A DNA stretch of 64,000 nt from Blastocatellia bacterium. GTDB taxonomy: Bacteria; Acidobacteriota; Blastocatellia; HR10. This document shows, piece by piece, positions 26,250 through 34,403 of the stretch. A model generated the notes under the pieces. It was not told the DNA's origin. It ran no database searches and saw only the letters and a program-made list of their open reading frames with translations. Made by a program: the position numbers and the translations under genes. The DNA lies in the NCBI GenBank assembly GCA_025055075.1, contig JANWYV010000006.1, positions 95,970 through 159,969 of the forward strand, read 5' to 3'. Within the stretch, counting starts at the first letter, position 1; the number at the start of each line of letters is the position of its first letter.

Positions 26250-27508
26250 GCCGGATACCCTTCCTCGGTCACGCGCGCGAGAACGCGCGCCGAAAGCTCT
26301 GGGGTCAGGAACCCAGGCCGTCGAATGAATTCCGGATAAATGGCCAAGCGTTCTCGGAGTTCGAACCCTCGGACGCGCATTTGTTCGCGCAGCCATTCGA
26401 TCTGAGGCCAGGGACGTTCAGGATTGATGTGATCGGGCGTGAGCGGAGAAATCCCCCCCCAATCGTTGATTCCGGCATGAAGGAGGATGCCCATCGCCTC
26501 ACTGGCTTGCGGCGAAGGCGACCATAGCGTCGAGGGGGCATCCGGAATGAGATTCGGGGGCACTTGAATGTTCATCCGCCCACCGAAGAGAAGGCGAGCG
26601 ACGGCCACCGTGCGGGCTAGGTCTTCCACGGTCGGCTCCGGATGTGCGCGCATGGGGATGTTCGGTTTGGCCCGAAAGTTCTGGATGATGATCTCCTGAA
26701 TATGCCCGTAGGTCTCGTGGATCGCGCGTAACGCGAGGAGCGAATCCACGCGCTCCTCGAGGGTCTCCCCGATGCCGATGAGCAGGCCCGTCGTGAACGG
26801 GATGCGCAAACGTCCGGCATCGGCGATCGTGCGCAATCGAAGGCGCGGGTGTTTGTCCGGAGCGCGGGAATGCGGCCCACCTCGCCGCAGAAGACGCGGG
26901 CTCGCATTCTCCAGCATCAAGCCCATGCTCACGCTCACCTCTTTGAGCGCGCGCAGATCGGCTTCGGTCATCACTCCCGGGTTCACGTGGGGCAACAATT
27001 CGGTCTCCGCCAACACGCGCGCGCACATGGCGCGCAAGTAGCCGAGCGTCGTCTCGTGTCCGAGTGCCGCGAGCGTCCGACGCATTTCGGGAAACGCTCG
27101 CTCCGGTTTATCGCCCAGGCTGAAAAGGGCTTCCTTGCACCCGAGTCGTTCCCCGGCCCGCGCGACGGCGAGCACTTCCTCGGGCGTCATCGTCTTCGCC
27201 TCGGGCTCCCCAGGATCCTTGCGAAACGTGCAATAGGCGCAATAGTCGCGGCACAGATTCGTGAGGGGAAGGAAGACCTTCTTGGAGAAGGTGATCGTGC
27301 GTCCGCGTTCGCGATCGCGGACTTCGGCCGCCGCCTCCAAAAGCGCCCACCACTCGTCCCCTTCAGCTTGAATGAGAAGCAAGGTATCTTCGCGGTCTAG
27401 GCGCTGACCCGCGCGCGCTTTCTTCAGCGCGGCGATGAAGGCGCGATAGAAACGTCGTTCCCCCCCGCGCGGTAGGACATGCGCGATGTCGCCGCCTCGC
27501 CCGCTCAT
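26246..27508 (-). CDS. cofG: FO synthase subunit 1 (7,8-didemethyl-8-hydroxy-5-deazariboflavin synthase), radical SAM
   Basis: 420 residues. The radical SAM motif is CRDYCAYCTF (CxxxCxxC) within FLPLTNLCRDYCAYCTFRKD. Other CofG features: GCKEALFSLGDKPE, TLGYLRAMCARVL, LPHVNPGVMTEADL, IPFTTGLLIGIGET, and the C-terminal GINDWGGISPLTPDHINPERPWP. CofG closes the deazaflavin ring of FO, the F420 chromophore. The N-terminal extension of about 65 residues is a bit longer than in archaeal CofG. A TTGCGC-17-TACAGT box pair (27551-27523) could start transcription only about 8 bases before the ATG, so the message may be nearly leaderless. Confidence 0.92.
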   Translation of the reverse strand: MSGRGGDIAHVLPRGGERRFYRAFIAALKKARAGQRLDREDTLLLIQAEGDEWWALLEAAAEVRDRERGRTITFSKKVFLPLTNLCRDYCAYCTFRKDPGEPEAKTMTPEEVLAVARAGERLGCKEALFSLGDKPERAFPEMRRTLAALGHETTLGYLRAMCARVLAETELLPHVNPGVMTEADLRALKEVSVSMGLMLENASPRLLRRGGPHSRAPDKHPRLRLRTIADAGRLRIPFTTGLLIGIGETLEERVDSLLALRAIHETYGHIQEIIIQNFRAKPNIPMRAHPEPTVEDLARTVAVARLLFGGRMNIQVPPNLIPDAPSTLWSPSPQASEAMGILLHAGINDWGGISPLTPDHINPERPWPQIEWLREQMRVRGFELRERLAIYPEFIRRPGFLTPELSARVLARVTEEGYPA

Positions 27509-27566
27509 CGTCGTGAGCGTTAACTGTATCGCACTCGGACGATGTGCGCAAACGCGCGCCCCTCGT

Positions 27567-27596
27567 TTGTGAAATCTTCAGGCGACGCCGTAAAAT
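27567..27596 (+). promoter_or_regulatory. Possible promoter of the proline dehydrogenase gene
   Basis: TTGTGA (27567-27572) and TAAAAT (27591-27596) with an 18-base spacer, on the plus strand between divergent cofG and the dehydrogenase gene. Initiation near 27603 would give an approximately 110-base leader. Confidence 0.45.
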
Positions 27597-27714
27597 TCGA
27601 GAGGGGCTATGCGAGGGTGCGGACGCGCGAGCTCTTGGGGCAACAGCCGAAGAACACGGCGAGAGTGTGCTGGCATCCCTCGCGCATCATGTTGGGCGTT
27701 TCGAGGAGCAGGCT

Positions 27715-28569
27715 ATGGACCTCTTCTTCCTGGCTCGCCGCTTCGTCGCGGGCGTGGATGTCGAAAGCGCCATCCGCGTCGTTCGGGGATTGAATGAGAG
27801 AGGGTTACAGGCGACGCTGGATTTCCTCGGCGAAAACGTTCGAGATCGCGAGCAGGCCGAGAAGGCCGTCGAGGCCTACGCTTCTCTCCTGGGGGAGATC
27901 GCGACGGCCGGCATCGAGTCGGACATCTCGGTGAAGCTCACGCAGCTCGGATTGGACATCAGCGAGCGATTCTGCGAGGAGAATATGGAGCGGCTTCTCT
28001 CCCGCGCCGCTGAATGTCGCAACTTCGTCTGGATCGACATGGAGGGATCAGCCTACACGCAGCGCACGTTGGACCTTTTCTTTCGCCTCTTTCGCACTCA
28101 TCCCAATGTCGGTGTGGCCATTCAGGCCTACCTCTATCGCAGCGAAGAGGACGTGCGCCGCCTCGCCGACGTGAGGGCGCGCGTGCGCGTGTGCAAGGGG
28201 GCGTACAAGGAGCCGAAGACGATCGCCTATCGGCGAATGCGCGACATTCGGCGAAATTTTCTTCGACTCGCCGAGATCCTCTTCGAGCGCGGGAGCAATC
28301 CGGCCATCGCCACGCATGACGAACAGCTCATCGAAGCCGTCCAACGCATGACGATCGAGCGGGAGATCACCCCGGATCGCTTCGAGTTCCAAATGCTCTA
28401 TGGGATTCGGCCGCGCTTGCAGGAGCGGTTGGCTCGCCAAGGCTATCGCGTGCGCGTCTATGTCCCCTTCGGGACGCACTGGTTCCCTTACTTCTCTCGT
28501 CGGCTGCGAGAGCGGAAGGAGAACATCTGGTTCGTCCTGAAGAATCTCTTCGAGTGGTCCCGCGCCTGA
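27715..28569 (+). CDS. Proline dehydrogenase (single-domain)
   Basis: 284 residues from ATG 27715, chosen because GAGGAG lies upstream and the longer frame (to 27544) reads like non-coding sequence. The FAD-dependent TIM-barrel is complete: LARRFVAGVDVESAIRVVRGLNERG at the start, SVKLTQLGLD, VWIDMEGSAYT, GVAIQAYLYRS, VRVCKGAYKEP, IATHDEQLI and the proline-binding end YVPFGTHWFPYFSRRLRERKEN. It oxidises proline to pyrroline-5-carboxylate in catabolism. No P5C dehydrogenase gene is adjacent, so it is not a fused PutA. Confidence 0.92.
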   Translation: MDLFFLARRFVAGVDVESAIRVVRGLNERGLQATLDFLGENVRDREQAEKAVEAYASLLGEIATAGIESDISVKLTQLGLDISERFCEENMERLLSRAAECRNFVWIDMEGSAYTQRTLDLFFRLFRTHPNVGVAIQAYLYRSEEDVRRLADVRARVRVCKGAYKEPKTIAYRRMRDIRRNFLRLAEILFERGSNPAIATHDEQLIEAVQRMTIEREITPDRFEFQMLYGIRPRLQERLARQGYRVRVYVPFGTHWFPYFSRRLRERKENIWFVLKNLFEWSRA

Positions 28570-28583
28570 GGTCGCGCGTGCCT

Positions 28584-29105
28584 TCACCACACGACGGGCA
28601 CGATGCGATTGGGGGGGACGCGGACGTAGCCGCGTTCCCGCGCGAAGCGAACGATCTCGCGCAGCAATTCGACATCGCGCTGGCAGTACGCGATGACGCG
28701 CGCGACTTCTCCGGCGCGCCACCATCGAACGGCGTCTTCCCCACTTCCGCTTTTGCTCCGCCCGAGCGTCGCCCGCACGAGCGATTCGAAGGGGACGCGC
28801 CGCGCGAGCTTCCGCATCAAGTCGGCATGCAGATCGAGCGATTTGAAGTAGAGTTTGCCCACAGGCCCATATCCGCTCAGGACGGAGAAATCGAAGCGCT
28901 CACCATTGAAGGTGATGATGCGGTCGAACGTCTCCAACTCGGCGATCAATCGTGGCGCGTCGGATTCGAACCAAGTGCGGAAGTCGTGTCCCTCATCCCA
29001 CGTGACGGCGACGGAGAGGCCGAAGGCGCGGATGTTCGTCCATCCGCCCGGGACCTCATGGGCCAATCGCTGCGTCTCTACATCGAGATAGATCTCGCGC
29101 GCCAT
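28584..29105 (-). CDS. DEDD-type 3'-5' exonuclease-like protein (RNase H fold)
   Basis: 173 residues. The DnaQ/RNase-H-like acidic residues can be placed: IYLDVET (Exo I, Asp and Glu), ITFNGERFDFSVL (Exo II, Asp) and IAYCQRDVELL (Exo III, Y-x-x-x-D). The family of YprB-like 'ribonuclease H-like' domains includes predicted exonucleases. Its start overlaps the end of the acyltransferase gene by 28 bases on the same strand, so the two are probably cotranscribed; there is no obvious functional link. Target (DNA or RNA) unknown. Confidence 0.8.
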   Translation of the reverse strand: MAREIYLDVETQRLAHEVPGGWTNIRAFGLSVAVTWDEGHDFRTWFESDAPRLIAELETFDRIITFNGERFDFSVLSGYGPVGKLYFKSLDLHADLMRKLARRVPFESLVRATLGRSKSGSGEDAVRWWRAGEVARVIAYCQRDVELLREIVRFARERGYVRVPPNRIVPVVW

Positions 29106-29833
29106 GATGAAGCCGATGCGGATGACTCGGGAAGGGCAGAGGCGATCGCGCGACGCACCGTCGTCATCAGGACTTCCAGGGTCGCCACGCTATAGGCCGT
29201 CGTCGGAATCGGTTCGTGGACGATGACGCGAACGCGCCCGGGCCGACAGCGCAGCGGTCCCTTGGGCATCACCTCGTAAGTCCCGCGAATCGTCACCGGC
29301 ACGATCGGCACGCCCGCTTCTAGCGCCATGAGGAAGACTCCCTTCCGAAAGGGAAGCAGCGTTCCATCGGGCGTGCGCGTGCCTTCAGGATAGGCGAGGA
29401 AGCTCACGCCTCGCCGGAGCTTCTCGGCCGCTCGATGCAAGCTCTCGATCGCGCGTTCGCGGTTCGAGCGATCAATCGGCGCGCAGTCAATCCAATACAA
29501 ACCCGGGTTGAGCAGCGGCCATCGAAACAGTTCCTTCTTGGCCAAAAACGCCATATCCCGCTCAAGCGCGATCAGCTGAATGAGCGGGTCGAGCAGGCTC
29601 TGATGATTCGACAGGAAGAGATACGTTTGGTGCGGATCGAGCCGCTCCAACCCGACGACCTCAAAGCGCACGCCGCTGAGCCAAAGCCCAATTCGAATGA
29701 AGAGCCGCGCGGGAGCATAGAGCACACGTTTTTGCCGAGAAAGCAGAAAGAGCGCGAACAGCACTGGAGCGATCACCGCTAAACTGAAGCCCCAGAAGGC
29801 GAACATCGCCCATCCTCTCGCCCGATCGCGCAT
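29078..29833 (-). CDS. 1-acyl-sn-glycerol-3-phosphate acyltransferase (PlsC family)
   Basis: 251 residues from ATG 29833 (GGAAGGAGC upstream; ATG 29854 would add 7 residues). One or two N-terminal membrane helices (WAMFAFWGFSLAVIAPVLFALFLL) precede the catalytic motifs of the family: NHQSLLD (H-x4-D), an Ala-Pro-Ile-Asp-Arg segment, YPEGTR and VPVTIRGTYEVMP. It should add the second acyl chain to lysophosphatidic acid at the inner membrane, giving phosphatidic acid. The C-terminal 20 residues are low complexity (Ser/Ala/Arg) and overlap the next gene. Confidence 0.9.
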   Translation of the reverse strand: MRDRARGWAMFAFWGFSLAVIAPVLFALFLLSRQKRVLYAPARLFIRIGLWLSGVRFEVVGLERLDPHQTYLFLSNHQSLLDPLIQLIALERDMAFLAKKELFRWPLLNPGLYWIDCAPIDRSNRERAIESLHRAAEKLRRGVSFLAYPEGTRTPDGTLLPFRKGVFLMALEAGVPIVPVTIRGTYEVMPKGPLRCRPGRVRVIVHEPIPTTAYSVATLEVLMTTVRRAIASALPESSASASSWRARSISM

Positions 29834-29971
29834 CGCGACGTGTGCTCCTTCCATACCCGACTTGAAACGCGTCGAGGATATGATAAACTCTCGCTCTCTG
29901 CCCGACAACGGGAGGGCTGTAGAATGCGAGGCTTGGACGCTCTCAGACGAGATCCGGAAGGAGGGAAGGGG

Positions 29972-32608
29972 ATGAGGCGACTCCATGTTCTCTTCGTAAT
30001 CGTGGGGCTTGTCCTGGGGACGATTGTTGTTCCCGCCCAGGAGGTTGTGCCGTCGCCGGCTTCGATCCTCGGCTTTCAGCCGGGCGAGGATCGGCAGGTG
30101 GCCGATTGGACGCAGATCACCGACTATTTCCGGCGATTGGATGAAGCATCCGCGCGCGTGCGGGTCTTGGAGATCGGGCGCTCGACGCAAAATCGCCCCA
30201 TCCTCATGGCCGTGATCACGTCGCCGGAGAACATGGCCCATTTGGATCGGTATCGAGAGATCGCGCGCCGATTGGCCGATCCACGCACGATCGCCGATGA
30301 GGCGGAGGCCGAACGACTCATCGCGGAAGGGCGGGTGATCGTCGCCATCACCTGCTCGATCCATTCGACGGAGATCGTGGGTTCGCAGATGGCGATGGAG
30401 CTAGCTTATAGATTGGCCTCGGACGCTTCGCCGGAGACGCGCGAGATCTTGGACCGGACGATCGTGCTCCTCTTCCCGAGCGCGAATCCCGATGGGATTG
30501 ACATCGTCGCTTCATGGTATCGGCGCACGCTCGGAACGCCGTATGAGGGGACGGCGCCGCCGGAGTTGTATCATCCTTACACCGGACACGACAACAATCG
30601 CGATTGGTTCATGCTCACGCAGGTCGAGACGCAAGCGATCACTCGCGCGCTCTATCGAGAGTGGTTTCCGCAAATTCTCTACGATGTGCATCAGATGGGG
30701 TCGACCGGCGCGCGCATGTTCGTGCCCCCGTTCTACGATCCGCCCAATCCGAATATTGATCCGATCCTGCTGCGCAGCGTGGCGGTGATCGGCTATCACA
30801 TGGCGTGGGCGTTGACGGCAGCGGGATTTCGCGGCGTGGTGACCAGCGCGCAATACGACACGTGGTGGGCCGGTGGGTTGCGCACGATGCCGTACTATCA
30901 CAACATGGTGGGGATTTTGACGGAAGCGGCGAGCGCGCGTCTGATGACGCCGATCACGCTCACGCGCGAACAGTTACGCGGAGCGACGCGCGGCTTGTCG
31001 AACCCCTTAGAGCGAACGACGAATTTCCCCGATCCGTGGCCGGGGGGCGTCTGGCGGCCGATGGACATCTTGCAAATGGAACTGGTGGCCGCGCGCGCGC
31101 TGCTACAAGTGGCGGCGCGCTATCGCGAGGAGTTTCTGCGCAATTTCTATCAGTTGGGGAAGCGCGCGATCGAGCGGGGGCGGACCGAAGAGCCTTTCGC
31201 TTACATCATCCCACCCGATCAGTGGGATCCGCCGACGGCTGCGCATATGGTGAACGTCCTGATGGCGCAGGGGGTCGAAGTCCATCGGGCGACGGAGCGA
31301 TTTATGGCCGATGGGGTGGAATATCCGGCCGGCAGTTTCGTCCTGCTTCTGGCGCAACCCCTTCGCGCGCTGGTGAAGACGCTCTTGGAGATTCAGCGCT
31401 ATCCGGAGCGGCGACTCTATCCGGGCGGGCCGCCCGAGCGTCCCTATGATGTCGCCGGATGGACGCTCCCGTTGCAAATGGGCGTGCGCGTTGTCGAAGT
31501 TGCGCGCCCCTTCGAGGCGCGGTTGCAGAAAGTCACCGAGGCCGTTTCACTCATCGGCCGCGTGAGCGAACCACGCGATCTGAGCCCGCGCAGGACGCAA
31601 GAGGTCGTGTGGCTCCTGGAGCCGAAGGCGAATCGCGCGTTCTCGGCCGTGAATGAACTTCTGACCTCCGGTCTCTTCCGCGTGAGTCGCCTTCCGCGTC
31701 CGATGACAATCGAGGGGCAGAGCTATCCGGCTGGAACTTTCGTCCTTCGCGTTGCCGATGGAGCGCGACCATCGGGCCCGACCACGCGGCAGACATTGGA
31801 GGAGATCGCGCGTCGGCACGGAGTGGAGATTCGCGCCGTGACGCAACGAGTGTCGGAGCTTGTGCCTCTGGAACAGCGGCGCGTTGGCCTCTACCGCAGT
31901 TGGGTGCCTTCGATGGACGAAGGATGGACGCGCTGGGTCCTCGAACAGTTCGGCTTCTCTTACACGACGCTGCGCGATCGTGACATCCGCGCGGGCGATT
32001 TGCGCGCTCGCTTCGACGTCATCATCCTGCCGAGCGATTCCCCGCGCGAGATCCGAGATGGACATCGCCCGGGCTCCTATCCTCCCGAATACACGGGGGG
32101 AATTGGGAAAGAGGGCGTAGAGCAATTGAAGGCCTTCGTCCAGAATGGAGGCGTGCTGCTCGCCTTGGGAGAATCGTCCGATCTCCTCATCGAGGAGTTC
32201 GGACTCCCGGTGCGCAACGTCTTGCGCGGTCTCTCGCCCAACGAGTACTTCTGTCCCGGGTCCATTTTACGCGTGACGATGAATCCCGATCATCCCGTGG
32301 CCTATGGTCTGCCGGTCGAGACGGATGTTTATGTGGTGGGGGGATTCGCATTTGAAGTGAGCGGGAATGCCGAGAACGCCTCGGCGCCGGAGATCGTCGC
32401 GCGATATGCCGAGGATCCATTGCGCAGCGGATATTTGCTCGGGCGCGAGAAGATCGCCGGACGCGCGGCACTGCTTGATGTGCCTTATGGACATGGACGC
32501 GTGATCCTGGTTGGATTCCGTCCGCAGCATCGCGGACAGAGTTGGGGCACGTTCAAAGTGCTCTTCAATGCCCTCTTGCTCGGTCCGCGCTCATCCGAGA
32601 AGCGATGA
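29972..32608 (+). CDS. Secreted M14-family metallocarboxypeptidase with C-terminal glutamine-amidotransferase-like domain
   Basis: 878 residues from ATG 29972, which has GGAGGGAAGGGG upstream; ATG 29924 is a possible longer start. A signal peptide (MRRLHVLFVIVGLVLGTIVVPAQ) is followed by the M14 catalytic domain: zinc ligands His131 and Glu134 in SIHSTEIVG, the third His in YDVHQMGS, and the catalytic Glu in GILTEAASA. A GHDNNRDWFM segment sits near the substrate pocket. The last 200 residues (FDVIILPSDSPREI, LKAFVQNGGVLLALGES) look like a class-I glutamine-amidotransferase fold without the catalytic Cys. The enzyme would release C-terminal residues or split short peptides in the periplasm or outside the cell. 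Confidence 0.88.
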   Translation: MRRLHVLFVIVGLVLGTIVVPAQEVVPSPASILGFQPGEDRQVADWTQITDYFRRLDEASARVRVLEIGRSTQNRPILMAVITSPENMAHLDRYREIARRLADPRTIADEAEAERLIAEGRVIVAITCSIHSTEIVGSQMAMELAYRLASDASPETREILDRTIVLLFPSANPDGIDIVASWYRRTLGTPYEGTAPPELYHPYTGHDNNRDWFMLTQVETQAITRALYREWFPQILYDVHQMGSTGARMFVPPFYDPPNPNIDPILLRSVAVIGYHMAWALTAAGFRGVVTSAQYDTWWAGGLRTMPYYHNMVGILTEAASARLMTPITLTREQLRGATRGLSNPLERTTNFPDPWPGGVWRPMDILQMELVAARALLQVAARYREEFLRNFYQLGKRAIERGRTEEPFAYIIPPDQWDPPTAAHMVNVLMAQGVEVHRATERFMADGVEYPAGSFVLLLAQPLRALVKTLLEIQRYPERRLYPGGPPERPYDVAGWTLPLQMGVRVVEVARPFEARLQKVTEAVSLIGRVSEPRDLSPRRTQEVVWLLEPKANRAFSAVNELLTSGLFRVSRLPRPMTIEGQSYPAGTFVLRVADGARPSGPTTRQTLEEIARRHGVEIRAVTQRVSELVPLEQRRVGLYRSWVPSMDEGWTRWVLEQFGFSYTTLRDRDIRAGDLRARFDVIILPSDSPREIRDGHRPGSYPPEYTGGIGKEGVEQLKAFVQNGGVLLALGESSDLLIEEFGLPVRNVLRGLSPNEYFCPGSILRVTMNPDHPVAYGLPVETDVYVVGGFAFEVSGNAENASAPEIVARYAEDPLRSGYLLGREKIAGRAALLDVPYGHGRVILVGFRPQHRGQSWGTFKVLFNALLLGPRSSEKR

Positions 32609-32648
32609 GCGGAAGCCCGGAGCCCACCGACGCAGCTCCGGGCGATGC

Positions 32649-34265
32649 TCAACGCCCTGGTCGAATCGTCGGATAGCGAATGCCGAGTTGATCGAGATAG
32701 GTGTCGTACTTCTCGGGGTTGAAGCGGAAGCGCTCGAGCAGCGGCCGAAATCGCTCCATCTTCTCTCGATTGAGATGAATCGGAGGCGGCGTCCCTTCGG
32801 GAATGAGCGAGACCCATGATTGCTCTTTCGTCTGCTCGCGGAAGTAAGCCCACGCGGCTTGCACCAGCTCCGGTTGCATGAGGAAGTCCAGCGCAGTGAG
32901 GGCGATGGCCTTGGCGCCCGCGGTTGCTCCCTTGTGCGCGATGGGCGTGGCCATACTCACGGCATTCGCCCAATGATGGCCTGGAAGACCGGGGATGTTT
33001 CCTGGGAAGCGCAGGTAGACCGTCGGCACGTTCCAGGAGATCTCGCCGATGTCGTCCGATCCCGCGCGCATCACATCGCCGCCGGCTTCGAGCCGACCGA
33101 CTTCGGTGCGAAGACCAATGGGATCGGCGCCAATCTCTTTCTGCAAGGCCTTCGCCAGCATCTGATCGGCTTCGCTCCAAGCGGGCATGCCCACGCGTTC
33201 GATGTTCTTCTGCAGCACCTCGGCCACGACTTTATTGAAGTGCGTGGGCCAGGTAGCCGCGAGGATTCGTTCGGTGACCTCCGTATCGGTCATCAACGCG
33301 GCCGCTCGGGCGATTCGCTGTCCGATCTCGTGCAGGTGTTTGATGCGCGCGTAGTCTGTCTCGCGGAAGTAGTACCACACGGTCGCGCGATCAGGGACGA
33401 CGTTGGGTTGGTCCCCTCCTTCCACGATGACGTAATGCGACCGATGCTGCGGGCGGAGGTGCTCGCGTCGGAAATTCCACGCGACGTTCATCAACTCGAC
33501 GGCATCTAGGGCGCTGCGCCCGCGCCAAGGCGCTCCCGCACTATGCGCCGCTTCCCCGCGAAAAGTGAACTGCGTCGAGACCAAACCCGTATTGGTCACC
33601 CCATAGGCTGTGCTGAAGCCATCGCTGATGTGCGCACCGAGGACGATGTCCACATCTTTGAAGAGGCCCGCGCGCACGAAGTAATTCTTGCTCCCGAGCA
33701 GCTCCTCGGCGACGCCGGGATAGAGTCGAAGCGTTCCCGCGAGCTGATGCCGCTCCATGAGCGATTTGAGGGCAAGAGCGGCTGTGACGATCACCGCTTG
33801 TCCCGCATTATGTCCCTCGCCATGTCCTGGCGCCCCTTCGACGATCGGATCGTGATAGGCGACGCCGGGCTTTTGCGAGGCACCGGGGATGGCGTCAATG
33901 TCGGCGATGAAGCCGATCACTGGACGACCCCGCCCCCAACTAGCCACCCACGCCGTTGGAATGCCCGCGACGCCACGCTCGACGCGGAAGCCTTCTCGCT
34001 CCAAGATCTCGGTCACGTATCGCGAGGTCTCGAATTCTTGAAAGCCCAATTCGGCAAAGCTGAAGATCATGTCGACCATGACTTGCGTGAGCTTGCGCAT
34101 GCCTTCGACCGTCGCGAGTAGTTCTTGCTTGTATGCCTCGATCTGGGCGGGCGAGGCGCTCCCGCGCTGGATGGCTCGAAGGTCCATCCGAGCGTCTCCC
34201 GGCCACAGACTCGCAACGCCTATCGAGAGGACGAGGATGCGTTTCACCCACGTCTTCGGCATCAT
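32649..34265 (-). CDS. Secreted M20-family amidohydrolase (AbgB-like)
   Basis: 538 residues from the ATGATG at 34265/34262, after GGGAGGGAG. A signal peptide (WVKRILVLSIGVASLW) is present. M20 features: FIADIDAIP, the metal-binding GHGEGHNAGQA, LYPGVAEELLGSKNYFVRAG, and the dimerisation region TFRGEAAHSAGAPWRGRSALDAVELMNVA. The metal ligand Cys of M20D enzymes (H-x-C-G-H) reads Glu here (GHGEGH). Such enzymes cleave acyl- or aryl-amino acids, for example aminobenzoyl-glutamate. It converges with the M14 gene and is divergent from the TolC-like gene. A TTGACA-19-TACAAT pair (34331-34301) precedes it. Confidence 0.85.
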   Translation of the reverse strand: MMPKTWVKRILVLSIGVASLWPGDARMDLRAIQRGSASPAQIEAYKQELLATVEGMRKLTQVMVDMIFSFAELGFQEFETSRYVTEILEREGFRVERGVAGIPTAWVASWGRGRPVIGFIADIDAIPGASQKPGVAYHDPIVEGAPGHGEGHNAGQAVIVTAALALKSLMERHQLAGTLRLYPGVAEELLGSKNYFVRAGLFKDVDIVLGAHISDGFSTAYGVTNTGLVSTQFTFRGEAAHSAGAPWRGRSALDAVELMNVAWNFRREHLRPQHRSHYVIVEGGDQPNVVPDRATVWYYFRETDYARIKHLHEIGQRIARAAALMTDTEVTERILAATWPTHFNKVVAEVLQKNIERVGMPAWSEADQMLAKALQKEIGADPIGLRTEVGRLEAGGDVMRAGSDDIGEISWNVPTVYLRFPGNIPGLPGHHWANAVSMATPIAHKGATAGAKAIALTALDFLMQPELVQAAWAYFREQTKEQSWVSLIPEGTPPPIHLNREKMERFRPLLERFRFNPEKYDTYLDQLGIRYPTIRPGR

Positions 34266-34300
34266 GTTCTCCCTCCCTCTGCTGTGGTGATGACGGCGGG

Positions 34301-34331
34301 ATTGTAGGAGGAAGCGCCTCGGCGCTGTCAA
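34301..34331 (-). promoter_or_regulatory. Sigma70-type promoter of the M20 amidohydrolase gene
   Basis: On the minus strand TTGACA (34331-34326) and TACAAT (34306-34301) flank a 19-base spacer that contains the hairpin GCGCCGAGGCGC. Both hexamers are near consensus; the long spacer makes an activator possible. Confidence 0.6.
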
Positions 34332-34403
34332 GAGCGCTTGCCTCAGCGATGGCGAGCGAGGAAGAATATGTCGCCATGATCTCACTCGCGGGAGGAACAT
34401 ACA

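Noticed and set aside
28962..28972. GGATTCGAACC, a reversed T-loop motif suggesting a tRNA on the minus strand
   Set aside because: It lies within the exonuclease-like coding frame, encodes Phe-Glu-Ser-Asp in a sensible place, and no acceptor stem or anticodon arm can be built around it.
29840..29971. Upstream extension of the M14 peptidase frame to a GTG at 29840
   Set aside because: It runs into the start of the plsC gene on the other strand, lacks a ribosome site and would bury the signal peptide.
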